Assembly (NCBI GenBank): GCA_051819765.1
Contig: JBNJGT010000017.1
Location: 1-27,194 of the forward strand
Direction: 5' to 3'
DNA from: JBNJGT01 sp051819765
GTDB lineage: Archaea > Nanobdellota > Nanobdellia > Woesearchaeales > JACJVW01
DNA: 27,194 bases
Shown here: positions 19,851 through 27,178 of the stretch, one piece after another
How the letters are laid out: each line of letters opens with the position of its first letter
Position numbering within the stretch: the stretch's first letter is position 1
Program-made: the position numbers and the translations under genes
Notes under the pieces: model-generated
The model's database searches: none
What the model was told of the DNA's origin: nothing
The model's input: only the letters and a program-made list of their open reading frames with translations

Positions 19851-20630
19851 GTGATCGGACTGGAATGGAAAATTACGCAACATATGAAACGGGTGCCAAA
19901 ACTCAATAACCCTGTCCTCATTGAAGGATTACCAGGCATCGGGAACGTGGGAAAGATTGTGGCAGATTATCTCATCGACAATCTCAAGGCGAAAAAGCTG
20001 TATTCCTTCTTCAGCCACTCATTTCCACATTCTGCTTTCATCAATGAGGAAAACCTGGTGGAGCTCCCTGAGATCGCGCTCTATTACGTCAAACGACAGA
20101 AGAAAAAGGATCTACTGATTCTTGCAGGAGATATCCAGCCCAATGATGAGGTATCATGCTATTCATTCTGCGAGGCGCTCCTGGCAATCCTTGATGAATT
20201 CGATACAAAGGAGATCGTAACCATCGGGGGAATCGGACTTGCAGACATCCCGGAAGACCCACAGGTGTATGCGACGGCAAACAGCCATGAGATAATCAAG
20301 CGCTATAAACGTCATGCGCCTATCGATAACAACGTGTATGGCGTTGTCGGACCGATTGTCGGAGTCACCGGCATACTGGTTGCGATGGCGGAGCAACAGG
20401 AGACAATAGCGCTTCTTGCTGAAACATTCGGCCATCCTATGACACTGGGGATAAAGAGTTCCCAAAAGATTCTTACTATCCTCAAAAAACGCTTCCAGTT
20501 CAAAGCAAACATCAAGGACCTTGATGAAGAGGCCTTGAAGGTGGAAAAGGAGATTCTCATGCGAAAGGAGGAACTCATGACGCAGCAGGATGAGACACAA
20601 AAGGTTGATAGTGTGTCTTATATCGGGTGA
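19851..20630 (+). CDS. PAC2-family protein (proteasome assembly chaperone-like)
   Basis: The protein of 259 residues carries the archaeal PAC2 pattern: NNPVLIEGLPGIGNVGKIVA at the N-terminus, HSAFINEENLVELPEIALYY, DLLILAGDIQPND, ETIVTIGGIGL-like and NVYGVVGPIVGVTGILVAMA, then LAETFGHPMT. The end is a charged coiled helix (KVEKEILMRKEELMTQQDET). Archaeal relatives assist proteasome assembly or act as ATP-independent chaperones. GTG 19851 is the best start given the TATA element and the usual N-terminus (LEWKIT); TTG 19845 is possible. The gene precedes enolase by four bases and so is in its operon. Confidence 0.88.
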   Translation: MIGLEWKITQHMKRVPKLNNPVLIEGLPGIGNVGKIVADYLIDNLKAKKLYSFFSHSFPHSAFINEENLVELPEIALYYVKRQKKKDLLILAGDIQPNDEVSCYSFCEALLAILDEFDTKEIVTIGGIGLADIPEDPQVYATANSHEIIKRYKRHAPIDNNVYGVVGPIVGVTGILVAMAEQQETIALLAETFGHPMTLGIKSSQKILTILKKRFQFKANIKDLDEEALKVEKEILMRKEELMTQQDETQKVDSVSYIG

Positions 20631-20634
20631 TAGG

Positions 20635-21891
20635 ATGATAGAGAAGATTATTCCACGGGAAGTTTTGGATTCACGGGGAAACCCTACGGTTGAGGTAGAT
20701 GTGACAACAGAGCATGGCTATTTTCGGGCGATGGTCCCGAGTGGTGCAAGCACTGGTGTACATGAGGCATTGGAACTGCGTGACAAGGATGACCGTTTCA
20801 TGGGAAAGGGTGTCCTGACTGCTGTCAGGAATATCCGGGATACAATCGCACCAGCGCTCATGGGGAAGGATCCCACCAACCAGGAGGAGATAGACACGCT
20901 GATGCGTGAGCTTGACGGAACTGACAACAAATCACAACTGGGAGCTAACGCCATCCTTGCAGTAAGCATGGCAGTGTGCAAAGCGGGAGCAGCGGCGAAA
21001 AGAAAGTCTTTGTTCGAGCATATCGCTGATCTTACTGGCGTCACGGAGTACGTCCTGCCAGTACCAGCTTTCAACGTTTTGAACGGAGGAAAGCACGCGG
21101 GAAATGGCCTTGCAATCCAGGAATTCATGATTTTGCCTGTCGGAGCCTATAGTTTCAGGGAAGCAATGCGCATGGGCGCTGAGACCTATCATCACTTGAA
21201 GACAGTCATCAGGGAGCTTTACGGGATTGACGCAACAAATGTCGGTGACGAAGGAGGATTTGCTCCGGGCATCTCTGACACCGCTGAAGCACTTGACCTT
21301 TTACAGACTGCCATCAGCAGGGCGGGGTATGAGGGTAAGATCAAGATCGGCATGGATTGTGCAGCCTCTGAGTTTTTTACCGAAAAGGGATACAACCTGG
21401 CCTTCAAGACAGGCGAGGATTTCCGGGATAAGGAAGCAATGCTCGCATTTTACAAGGCGCTCATTGACAAGTACCCAATCATCTCGATCGAGGATCCCTT
21501 TGATCAGGATGACTGGGAAGGGCATAAACGGTTGACGGACGACTCCCATATCCAGATTGTGGGAGATGACCTTCTCGTGACTAATCCGAAACGCATTGAA
21601 GAGGCACATGAGAAAGGGGCTTGCAATGCGCTGCTTCTCAAGGTGAATCAGATCGGCTCAGTGAGTGAGGCGCTTCGGGCAGCAATCATGGCGCACAGTT
21701 ATGGCTGGACGGTCATGGTCAGCCACCGTTCTGGTGAAACAGAGGATAGTTTTATCGCAGATTTGGTTGTGGGCCTTGGTGCAGGGCAAATCAAATCAGG
21801 AGCACCATGCAGAAGCGAGCGGCTTTCCAAGTACAACCAGTTGATGCGCCTCGAGGAGGAACTTGGGGAGCGCGGACGCTATGTTCAGTAA
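20635..21891 (+). CDS. eno: Enolase (phosphopyruvate hydratase)
   Basis: The glycolytic and gluconeogenic enzyme converts 2-phosphoglycerate to phosphoenolpyruvate. At 418 residues it is complete. Landmarks are VLDSRGNPTVEVDV at 10-23, the mobile loop SGASTG at 36-41, GDEGGFAP with the catalytic Glu at 206, metal ligands in MDCAA (about 241), SIEDP (286) and GDDL (311), the catalytic Lys in LLKVNQIGS (336), and the signature SHRSGETED at 363-371. ATG 20635 is the normal start, following GGTGAT. The stop overlaps the start of the next membrane protein gene by eleven bases. Confidence 0.97.
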   Translation: MIEKIIPREVLDSRGNPTVEVDVTTEHGYFRAMVPSGASTGVHEALELRDKDDRFMGKGVLTAVRNIRDTIAPALMGKDPTNQEEIDTLMRELDGTDNKSQLGANAILAVSMAVCKAGAAAKRKSLFEHIADLTGVTEYVLPVPAFNVLNGGKHAGNGLAIQEFMILPVGAYSFREAMRMGAETYHHLKTVIRELYGIDATNVGDEGGFAPGISDTAEALDLLQTAISRAGYEGKIKIGMDCAASEFFTEKGYNLAFKTGEDFRDKEAMLAFYKALIDKYPIISIEDPFDQDDWEGHKRLTDDSHIQIVGDDLLVTNPKRIEEAHEKGACNALLLKVNQIGSVSEALRAAIMAHSYGWTVMVSHRSGETEDSFIADLVVGLGAGQIKSGAPCRSERLSKYNQLMRLEEELGERGRYVQ

Positions 21892-22468
21892 AAAGGAGAT
21901 CAGGCGTCAGGGAGCACATATCTTGCTGGGGTTAGTCATAGTCCTGTTGCTAGATAAAGGATTGATTAACGGCTATGTGCTGTTAGGTGTGACAGTGCTT
22001 GTCATCTTTTTATCCTACCTGGCTTCCCGCAAGGTAAAACTTCCGCTGATGCCGTATATCAAGCGTATCCAACGTGAGAGTGAGCGAAAAGGATTGCAGT
22101 TCAAGGGGCTGATATTCTATTCCATGGGATGTACCATCTCTGTCTTCTTGTTTCCTGAACAGATTGCGCTTGCCTCTATCATGATTCTTGCATTAGGGGA
22201 TTCCACTTCGCGGTTGGTGGGGCCGTTTGGTAATCTGAAATACCCCTTCAATAACTCCCGGTTCCTGGAGAGTATCATTGCAGGGGCGCTGGTTGCAACA
22301 ATCGGCGCCTGGATCTATGTCGATATCATTCCAGGATTCATTGCGGCAAGCACTGCGATGATCATCGAGGGAATCGATATGCGTGTCAATACCCATAAGA
22401 TTGATGATAACCTGACCATCCCCCTGGTTGCAGGGTTAATCCTGGTTGCCATCCAAACGAGTATATGA
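21881..22468 (+). CDS. Membrane CTP-dependent kinase-like protein (dolichol kinase/DGK1 family)
   Basis: The protein of 195 residues has about six hydrophobic segments. It shows the pattern of the dolichol kinase/DGK1/SEC59 group: RRQGAHILLGLVIVLL at the start, SMGCTISVFLFP, LALGDSTSRLVGPFGNLKYP, and NSRFLESIIAGALVATIGA. Members phosphorylate polyprenols or diacylglycerol with CTP, or form CDP-lipids. In archaea this suggests a role in lipid or glycan-carrier synthesis. ATG 21881 overlaps the enolase stop, so translation is coupled. Its 3' end overlaps the convergent gene by 33 bases. The family is likely; the substrate is not known. Confidence 0.8.
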   Translation: MFSKKEIRRQGAHILLGLVIVLLLDKGLINGYVLLGVTVLVIFLSYLASRKVKLPLMPYIKRIQRESERKGLQFKGLIFYSMGCTISVFLFPEQIALASIMILALGDSTSRLVGPFGNLKYPFNNSRFLESIIAGALVATIGAWIYVDIIPGFIAASTAMIIEGIDMRVNTHKIDDNLTIPLVAGLILVAIQTSI

Positions 22469-23014
22469 GAGAAAATAGGTATCCTCCAGATTGATGCCTG
22501 GAAGCTCTTTTTGTGAAGAATTCTTTTGGTAGTCATGGATCAGCAGCAATTCAAGGTCCTCTCCCTCCAGACTCTGCAAAGTCCTTTTGTCAAAACTTGC
22601 CACCCCTGCCAGACCTTTGTACCCGTTGACAGCAGAGGCATTGTCAGTCAATAGGTACAGGTCTAAATCCGGGTAATTGTCCATCCCCTCAGGTGCGCCT
22701 TTGTAAAGAGCAATCCCACCCAGGTAGTCAAGCGTTTTTGTTACCAGCTGTGGATTATTTTGCTCAGTGAAGATGACACCAAAACCGTTGTTAAATTGGC
22801 CGGAAAGATAGTCCTTTTGGTGGACGTTATCAAAGAAAAACCGGGTCTGATTATCCCGGATTTGTCTGGTTTGGGTCACCTTTTTTGTATCAATGCCAGC
22901 CTTGCTTTCATATGTATGGTCCAGGTACCAGCCTAGGCCAGCCACAGCAAGGCCTAATGCCCCCAATACTGAAAAGGTCGTCACTTTGAAGGACCGGCTA
23001 TTGGAAAAAGTCAT
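22436..23014 (-). CDS. Unknown membrane-anchored protein
   Basis: The protein of 192 residues begins with a hydrophobic segment (TTFSVLGALGLAVAGLGWYL) that would anchor a domain of about 160 residues outside the cell. The outer part is rich in Asn, Asp, Gln and Tyr, with NNGFGVIFTEQNNPQLVTK, LDLYLLTDNASAVNGYKGLA and LELLLIHDYQKNSSQKELPG. There are several N-glycosylation sequons and no Cys. I recognise no family. ATG 23014 lies about 27 bases from a TATA box (23038-23045). Confidence 0.7.
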   Translation of the reverse strand: MTFSNSRSFKVTTFSVLGALGLAVAGLGWYLDHTYESKAGIDTKKVTQTRQIRDNQTRFFFDNVHQKDYLSGQFNNGFGVIFTEQNNPQLVTKTLDYLGGIALYKGAPEGMDNYPDLDLYLLTDNASAVNGYKGLAGVASFDKRTLQSLEGEDLELLLIHDYQKNSSQKELPGINLEDTYFLSYTRLDGNQD

Positions 23015-23037
23015 GCCCCACAAGAGATGAGCAGAGC

Positions 23038-23045
23038 TATATAAA
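23038..23045 (-). promoter_or_regulatory. TATA box of the 23014 gene
   Basis: TTTATATA on the minus strand, centred about 27 bases before ATG 23014. Confidence 0.65.
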
Positions 23046-23122
23046 TTTAGGCATTTTTACTACTGGATAGTTTATTCACATGGAGAGATTATTGCGCCCT
23101 GACACTACTCAACAATAGAAAT

Positions 23123-23131
23123 CTTTAAATA
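23123..23131 (+). promoter_or_regulatory. TATA-like box of the 23155 gene
   Basis: CTTTAAATA is centred about 28 bases before ATG 23155. Confidence 0.55.
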
Positions 23132-23154
23132 TTTTGATGTGATAATACGTGTTC

Positions 23155-23709
23155 ATGGGGGCAAACAAAACAACAATACTACTATTTGAAGCAATCAGCA
23201 TCATCGCAACTATTTTTGTTATTCTTAGATTGGAATCATATACCATACAACTCGTCATCCTGGCGGGACTCGTGCTGGTAGGTATTATGGGCCTGTTTGG
23301 CTTATACAAGCGCAAGCTCTGGGGAGCAGGACTTTCAGTCTTTGTCTTCGGAGCGTTGATCCTTTACCAGTTATACCTCTTTTTTCTTGGACACAGTGAT
23401 CTGGTAGTTGCAGTAGCGTTCCTTGCTGCGTTGATCGGACTCATGTCAGCAATGGCATCCCGTCCAAAACCACGGGCTAAACAGTACAGGTTCCTTGAAC
23501 CTACACCAAATCAGCCAAGAGAGGCAGCCCACACAACGGCAGAGACTACAGCAAAGAAAAAAGCCACAAAGAAGGGCGCTCCAAAAAAGACTGCCAAAAA
23601 AAAGACAAAGAAGACCGCTAAAAAGAAGACAAAAAAGACCTCTGCGAAGACGACAAAAAAGACCGCTAAGAAAACCGCTGCAAAAAAGGCTTCAAAAAAG
23701 AAGGAATAA
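23155..23709 (+). CDS. Four-helix membrane protein with a histone H1-like lysine tail
   Basis: The 184-residue protein has two unlike halves. Residues 1-105 or so contain four hydrophobic segments: TTILLFEAISIIATIFVIL, TIQLVILAGLVLVGIMGLFG, AGLSVFVFGALILYQLYLFF and VVAVAFLAALIGLMSAMAS. After a short Pro-rich linker, the last 55 residues are nearly all Lys, Thr and Ala in KKTAKK/KKTKKT repeats, as in histone H1 and bacterial H1-like tails. Such a tail binds DNA or RNA without sequence preference, so the protein may tie nucleic acid or ribosomes to the membrane. The Lys codons are repetitive, so the tail may vary in length. Its stop directly abuts the stop of lspA. Confidence 0.85.
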   Translation: MGANKTTILLFEAISIIATIFVILRLESYTIQLVILAGLVLVGIMGLFGLYKRKLWGAGLSVFVFGALILYQLYLFFLGHSDLVVAVAFLAALIGLMSAMASRPKPRAKQYRFLEPTPNQPREAAHTTAETTAKKKATKKGAPKKTAKKKTKKTAKKKTKKTSAKTTKKTAKKTAAKKASKKKE

Positions 23710-24117
23710 TTATTTTTTTCTAAATTGATTCCACATGACCATGGCTACACCTATTGTTATTGCTGTATCGGCGATATTGAATGCAGGCCAAAAGCCAAAA
23801 CTGATGAAATCTATCACATGCCCGAGAAAGATGCGGTCGATAAGATTCCCTACAGCGCCACCTAATATAACCGCCAAGCCATATTCTTTGGCGGTATTCA
23901 GATAGTAAGCCAAAACAAAGATAACTGCGATTGTTATCAGAACCAGTAAAATCCGCTGTCCCTGGAGGATACCAAAGCCCGCACCAGTATTCTTGACAAG
24001 GATTATGGAGAACAAACCCAGATCCACCGGTACAGAGACAAACTGATCTACAAGGTGTTTTGTGAGTTGGTCAATGAGAACGATAAGCGCAGCCAGACCG
24101 TAGAATTTCTTTACCAT
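23710..24117 (-). CDS. lspA: Lipoprotein signal peptidase II
   Basis: The protein of 135 residues is a complete LspA with four membrane helices. Conserved features are DQLTK (16-20), the loop KNTGAGFGI (42-50), GGAVGNLIDR (86-95), VIDF with catalytic Asp at about 103, and PAFNIADTAITIG with the second catalytic Asp at about 117. LspA cuts lipoprotein precursors in front of the lipid-modified Cys. It is a standard bacterial enzyme and, as far as I know, uncommon in archaea, so transfer from bacteria is likely. The lipobox proteins at 2864-3655 and 5243-5902 are possible substrates. The ATG overlaps the stop of the upstream repeat protein by seven bases. Confidence 0.93.
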   Translation of the reverse strand: MVKKFYGLAALIVLIDQLTKHLVDQFVSVPVDLGLFSIILVKNTGAGFGILQGQRILLVLITIAVIFVLAYYLNTAKEYGLAVILGGAVGNLIDRIFLGHVIDFISFGFWPAFNIADTAITIGVAMVMWNQFRKK

Positions 24118-24945
24118 CGTTTCCGGACAGAATCTTCAAGAAGACTTAAGCGTTGGTTAATATTGTCAATCATTGCACGTATGGTGTCAAGCTTATTGAT
24201 TATGATCTCGTCTTTGCCCCCATCATGAGCTTCCTCCTGTCGGTAATCTTCGGGTCTTACTCGCGAACCAGTAGCAAAACGTGCTCGAGGATTAGTGAAA
24301 CCCTGTTGTGAGTCTTGCCTCTGTGGAGATTGCGGCCCGAAAGCCCCACCTTGAGAGGATTGCGAACCTGCAGCATATTGATTTCCACGTGATTCCTGTT
24401 GAGGGCTGTTGCCAAAAAGGTCCTGGGAACTCTGAGCGCTGCCAAAGGTGTTCTGCTGCGGGCTGTTGCCAAAAGGGTCCTGTTGCGGGTTATTACCGAA
24501 CGGGTCCTGTTGAGGGNNNNNNNNNNNNNNNNNNNNNNNNNNNNNNNNNNNNNNNNNNNNNNNNNNNNNNNNNNNNNNNNNNNNNNNNNNNNNNNNNNNN
24601 NNNNNNNNNNNNNNNNTCCTGTTGAGGGTTGTTGCCGAACGGGTCCTGTTGAGGGTTGTTGCCGAAGGGATCCTGTTGCGGGTTGTTGCCGAAAGGGTCC
24701 TGTTGCGGGTTGTTGCCGAAGGGATCCTGTTGAGGGTTATTACCGAAGGGATCCTGAGAATTCTGAGGGCCAAAGGGAGGATTCTGTCCGCCACTTGGAC
24801 TGCCAAAAGAGCCCTGGGGAGGTGGCTGAGAAGTTTGCTGTGGGGGTGGTTGCGGAGGTTGACCGGCAGGGCCTTTTTGGTTCTGTGGCCCAGGGAAGTG
24901 AGGCTCATTATGCTGCCAAAACTTTAGCTTATCAAATACTCCCAT
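24111..24945 (-). CDS. Repeat protein with DPFGNNPQQ array, interrupted by a gap
   Basis: The N-terminus MGVFDKLKFWQHNEPHFPG resembles an amphipathic membrane-touching helix. A Pro/Gln-rich stretch follows, then five exact DPFGNNPQQ units before the 100-N gap, and more, increasingly diverged units after it (DPFGNSPQQ, NTFGSAQ, DLFGNSPQQ). The C-terminus DEIIINKLDTIRAMIDNINQ continues with RLSLLEDSVRKRW as a coiled coil. The two sides are in different frames across the 100 N, so the real gap must be a multiple of three bases if the gene is intact. A role as a disordered scaffold or cell-envelope linker is a guess. It is co-transcribed with lspA. ATG 24945 follows a G-rich leader. Confidence 0.75.
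24405..24755. repeat. 27-base minisatellite coding for DPFGNNPQQ
   Basis: At least eight units, five of them near-identical at 24617-24755, share the 27-base period, differing mainly at synonymous sites (CTGTTGCGG/CTGTTGAGG). The array straddles the gap, so copy number is unresolved. Confidence 0.85.
24517..24616. other. Scaffold gap (100 N) inside the minisatellite
   Basis: The placeholder length does not keep the reading frame (100 is not divisible by three). The true length is unknown. Confidence 0.9.
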
Positions 24946-24977
24946 GATTACCCCCTTTTTCTACTATGTAAGCAGCC

Positions 24978-24988
24978 ATTTTTATAAA
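24978..24988. promoter_or_regulatory. TATA element between the repeat protein and the 24999 frame
   Basis: TTTTTATAAAA reads well on both strands. On the minus strand it predicts a start near 24957 and a 12-base leader with GGGGGT before ATG 24945. Confidence 0.55.
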
Positions 24989-24998
24989 ATTTTGCTTT

Positions 24999-25187
24999 TT
25001 GACCTCGTGCAAAGAGATCATTCAGGGGGCTTTACTGGGGGCTGTCTTTCCTATTATCGCTATCATAACGAAGATTGAATCCCGTGCACGAATGTCAACA
25101 AGACCCTACTGCATTTTACCAGGCTGGTACGGGGCTAACTCTACAGAATCTGACTTATCGGCACCAGACCCAAGAGAGGTGAAGTAA
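24999..25187 (+). CDS. Possible small membrane protein
   Basis: A 62-residue frame encodes one membrane segment, QGALLGAVFPIIAIITKI, followed by a polar tail (ARMSTRPYCILPGWYGANST ...) that looks like real coding sequence. The start is unclear. The TTG at 24999 lies too close to the TATA element at 24978-24988. A GTG at 25007, near the predicted transcription start, is in another frame and would join only if the C at 25010 were absent. It is either a small gene with a one-base defect or a chance frame. No family is recognised. Confidence 0.4.
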   Translation: MTSCKEIIQGALLGAVFPIIAIITKIESRARMSTRPYCILPGWYGANSTESDLSAPDPREVK

Positions 25188-25225
25188 GGTCTCGTAAATC
25201 TTATCCTGGAATGATTCTTTGAAAA

Positions 25226-25235
25226 AATATAAAAA
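25226..25235 (+). promoter_or_regulatory. TATA box of the surface protein gene
   Basis: AATATAAAAA is centred about 27 bases before ATG 25258. Confidence 0.6.
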
Positions 25236-25257
25236 GGAATAGAATGCAAACAGTATC

Positions 25258-26223
25258 ATGAGGCTAATACTGCTATTGATTCTGAGCTTAATGATTGTCA
25301 ATGCAGATAAAGTCATTGATCACCAGTTCAAGAATGGGGAGACCTTCGAGCTTGAAGGAGTGACCTACGAGATCCGATATGTCGAGGATAAGGACTTTGA
25401 TGTCATGCAGATTGTCTCAAATTTTGGTAAGATTGTCTTGTCTGAGAATGAATGCGATCAGTATGGCCAGTATAAGTTCTGTTTTGATCGCTTCGTCCCT
25501 CTCATGGGAGGTATTGAAAGCGATAATCCTGCGTTGATGCGCGACAAGGTCGCAATCAGGGTCAACCGGGTGGATTGCGAAGCTGAGTGTCTGTCTGGAA
25601 TAGCTGATGCATGCCAAACTAATGAAGATTGTGAGCTGCCCTACTGCGTACATGGGGTGTGCAGCTCTGCGCCAGAGGTCTGTGGAGATGGATACTGTGA
25701 TAAGGATGAGGCCTGCCCTGAAGACTGCTCGTACACGGTTACGAATGCCAGTGAATTCGCAGTTCCCAGTACACTTGACTGGATTGAGATTCCAGTCACT
25801 AACGGCACTTATACTTTCAAGACAAGAGGGGCATATCGGTTGAATGAATCATATCCTAATGTGACTGCCGCAGGCATCGGAAGGAGGGGGGGTCCATGCG
25901 AAAACCTGCCTGAGGGGGCACTTGTTGCCAAGCTCTGCGATCGTTGCATGCTTGTGAATGAGACCATTGAGGTCCAGGGATGCCAACTCACCATGCGGGT
26001 GAATGAATTGCGGCTATTCGATAACCACGGGAATCTTACAGTAATCATGCAACAGGATATACAACAAGAAGAGGAACCTGTCCTCACCACAAATGTGACC
26101 GAAACAGATACTGAACATATAGAAAGGACTTACATTCTCGATCTTATAATCCTGTTGTCTGTCACCATAGGTTTCATTGTGGTCTTGATAGTCCTTCTCA
26201 AAAGAAAATCTTCTGAAGACTAG
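25258..26223 (+). CDS. Cys-rich cell-surface protein with a C-terminal membrane anchor
   Basis: The protein of 321 residues starts with a signal peptide (MRLILLLILSLMIVNA) and ends with a membrane helix, ILDLIILLSVTIGFIVVLIV, and the basic stop KRKSSED. The outer part has an N-terminal beta-rich region, then a Cys-dense module at about 110-160 (CQTNEDCELPYCVHGVCSS, CGDGYCDKDEACPEDCS) like the short disulfide or calcium-binding repeats common in archaeal surface proteins. A second domain follows with four more Cys and many Asn-X-Ser/Thr sequons (NAS, NGT, NES, NVT, NET, NLT). It is therefore probably glycosylated and disulfide-bonded. The ligand is unknown. Confidence 0.85.
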   Translation: MRLILLLILSLMIVNADKVIDHQFKNGETFELEGVTYEIRYVEDKDFDVMQIVSNFGKIVLSENECDQYGQYKFCFDRFVPLMGGIESDNPALMRDKVAIRVNRVDCEAECLSGIADACQTNEDCELPYCVHGVCSSAPEVCGDGYCDKDEACPEDCSYTVTNASEFAVPSTLDWIEIPVTNGTYTFKTRGAYRLNESYPNVTAAGIGRRGGPCENLPEGALVAKLCDRCMLVNETIEVQGCQLTMRVNELRLFDNHGNLTVIMQQDIQQEEEPVLTTNVTETDTEHIERTYILDLIILLSVTIGFIVVLIVLLKRKSSED

Positions 26224-26228
26224 GAAGA

Positions 26229-27149
26229 CTAGATATATGTCTTCACAATGAATACCACATAGAAGAGAACCAGCATATATCCTTCCCAACATGTCATATG
26301 GCGATCCTGAGTCATGAAAAGGAACATCATGGTCGCTATAATCATAACAGGCAAGGAAAAAAACAACAGGGTCTCTGTTATCACAAGTGTACTGAAAAGC
26401 GCTGGAATCCCCATGACCGCAAAGGTGTTAAAGATGTTAGAACCAAGGACATTTCCGACAGCAATCTCTGGATTTCCTTTACGTGCGGCCTGAATAGTCA
26501 CCATAAGTTCAGGAAGCGATGTCCCAAACGCGATGGCAGAGACCGCAATCACTTCTTTTCCGATACTTAACAATTCGGAGAGCCGGATGACTGATTCGAT
26601 CGTGAAATGGGCGCCAGCAAAGATGAAAATGCTACTGACAATGAGAATAACGGCTTCAAGAGATGGATTGCCCTTGTTCTTATCGGCCACTGGCATCCTG
26701 CGCTTATGAAAGGTATATCCCAGGTAGATCGCAAGGCCAAGAAGAGAGATTATGCCTTCAAAAGCTGTAAACTGGAGATCCCAGGCAAATATGGCAAGCA
26801 AAAAGGCAGACCCTACGAGAAGGGGAAGATCCACATCCAACAGATGGTATTTTATCCTGAACTTCTTGCCGATAATTGCTGCAACACCTAACACCAAAAA
26901 GATGTTTGCGATATTCGAACCCACAACATTACCAAAGACTATCTCTGAAGAATCCTGGAAAACTGCCACTAGCGATGAGATCAGTTCAGGAAGGGAGGTA
27001 CCTAATGCAACAATAGTGACTCCCACCAGGAAAGCGGGGATACCAAAATGCAATCCAAGCCGCTCAGCCGCGTCAGTGAAGTAATCTGAAGACTTTACAA
27101 GCACTGCAAGGCTTACCGCAAAAATGAGAATCCAGAGGATTTCAAGCAT
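26229..27149 (-). CDS. Na+/Ca2+ exchanger family protein (CaCA, YrbG-like)
   Basis: The protein of 306 residues has ten hydrophobic segments in two inverted halves. The alpha-1 repeat is GTSLPELISSLVA with GNVVGSNIANIFLVLG. The alpha-2 repeat is FGTSLPELMVTIQAARKGNP with GNVLGSNIFNTFAVMG. These Glu-containing repeats bind Ca2+ and Na+ in the family (NCX_Mj in Methanocaldococcus). It probably exports calcium in exchange for sodium. ATG 27149 lies about 26 bases from a TATA box at 27171-27178. It converges with the surface protein gene with five bases between stops. Confidence 0.95.
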   Translation of the reverse strand: MLEILWILIFAVSLAVLVKSSDYFTDAAERLGLHFGIPAFLVGVTIVALGTSLPELISSLVAVFQDSSEIVFGNVVGSNIANIFLVLGVAAIIGKKFRIKYHLLDVDLPLLVGSAFLLAIFAWDLQFTAFEGIISLLGLAIYLGYTFHKRRMPVADKNKGNPSLEAVILIVSSIFIFAGAHFTIESVIRLSELLSIGKEVIAVSAIAFGTSLPELMVTIQAARKGNPEIAVGNVLGSNIFNTFAVMGIPALFSTLVITETLLFFSLPVMIIATMMFLFMTQDRHMTCWEGYMLVLFYVVFIVKTYI

Positions 27150-27170
27150 GAAAAGAAAAAGAAGGCATGC

Positions 27171-27178
27171 ATTTATAA
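27171..27178 (-). promoter_or_regulatory. TATA box of the CaCA exchanger gene
   Basis: ATTATAAAT on the minus strand, centred about 26 bases before ATG 27149, predicting a leaderless mRNA. Confidence 0.65.

Noticed and set aside
24399..24947. Plus-strand frames across the minisatellite (Val/Leu/Arg repeats)
   Set aside because: These are antisense readings of the 27-base repeat. The minus strand has a proper start, coiled-coil end and overlap with lspA.
26298..27084. Plus-strand frames within the CaCA exchanger gene
   Set aside because: The minus strand has both alpha-repeats in a full-length frame with a matching TATA box.
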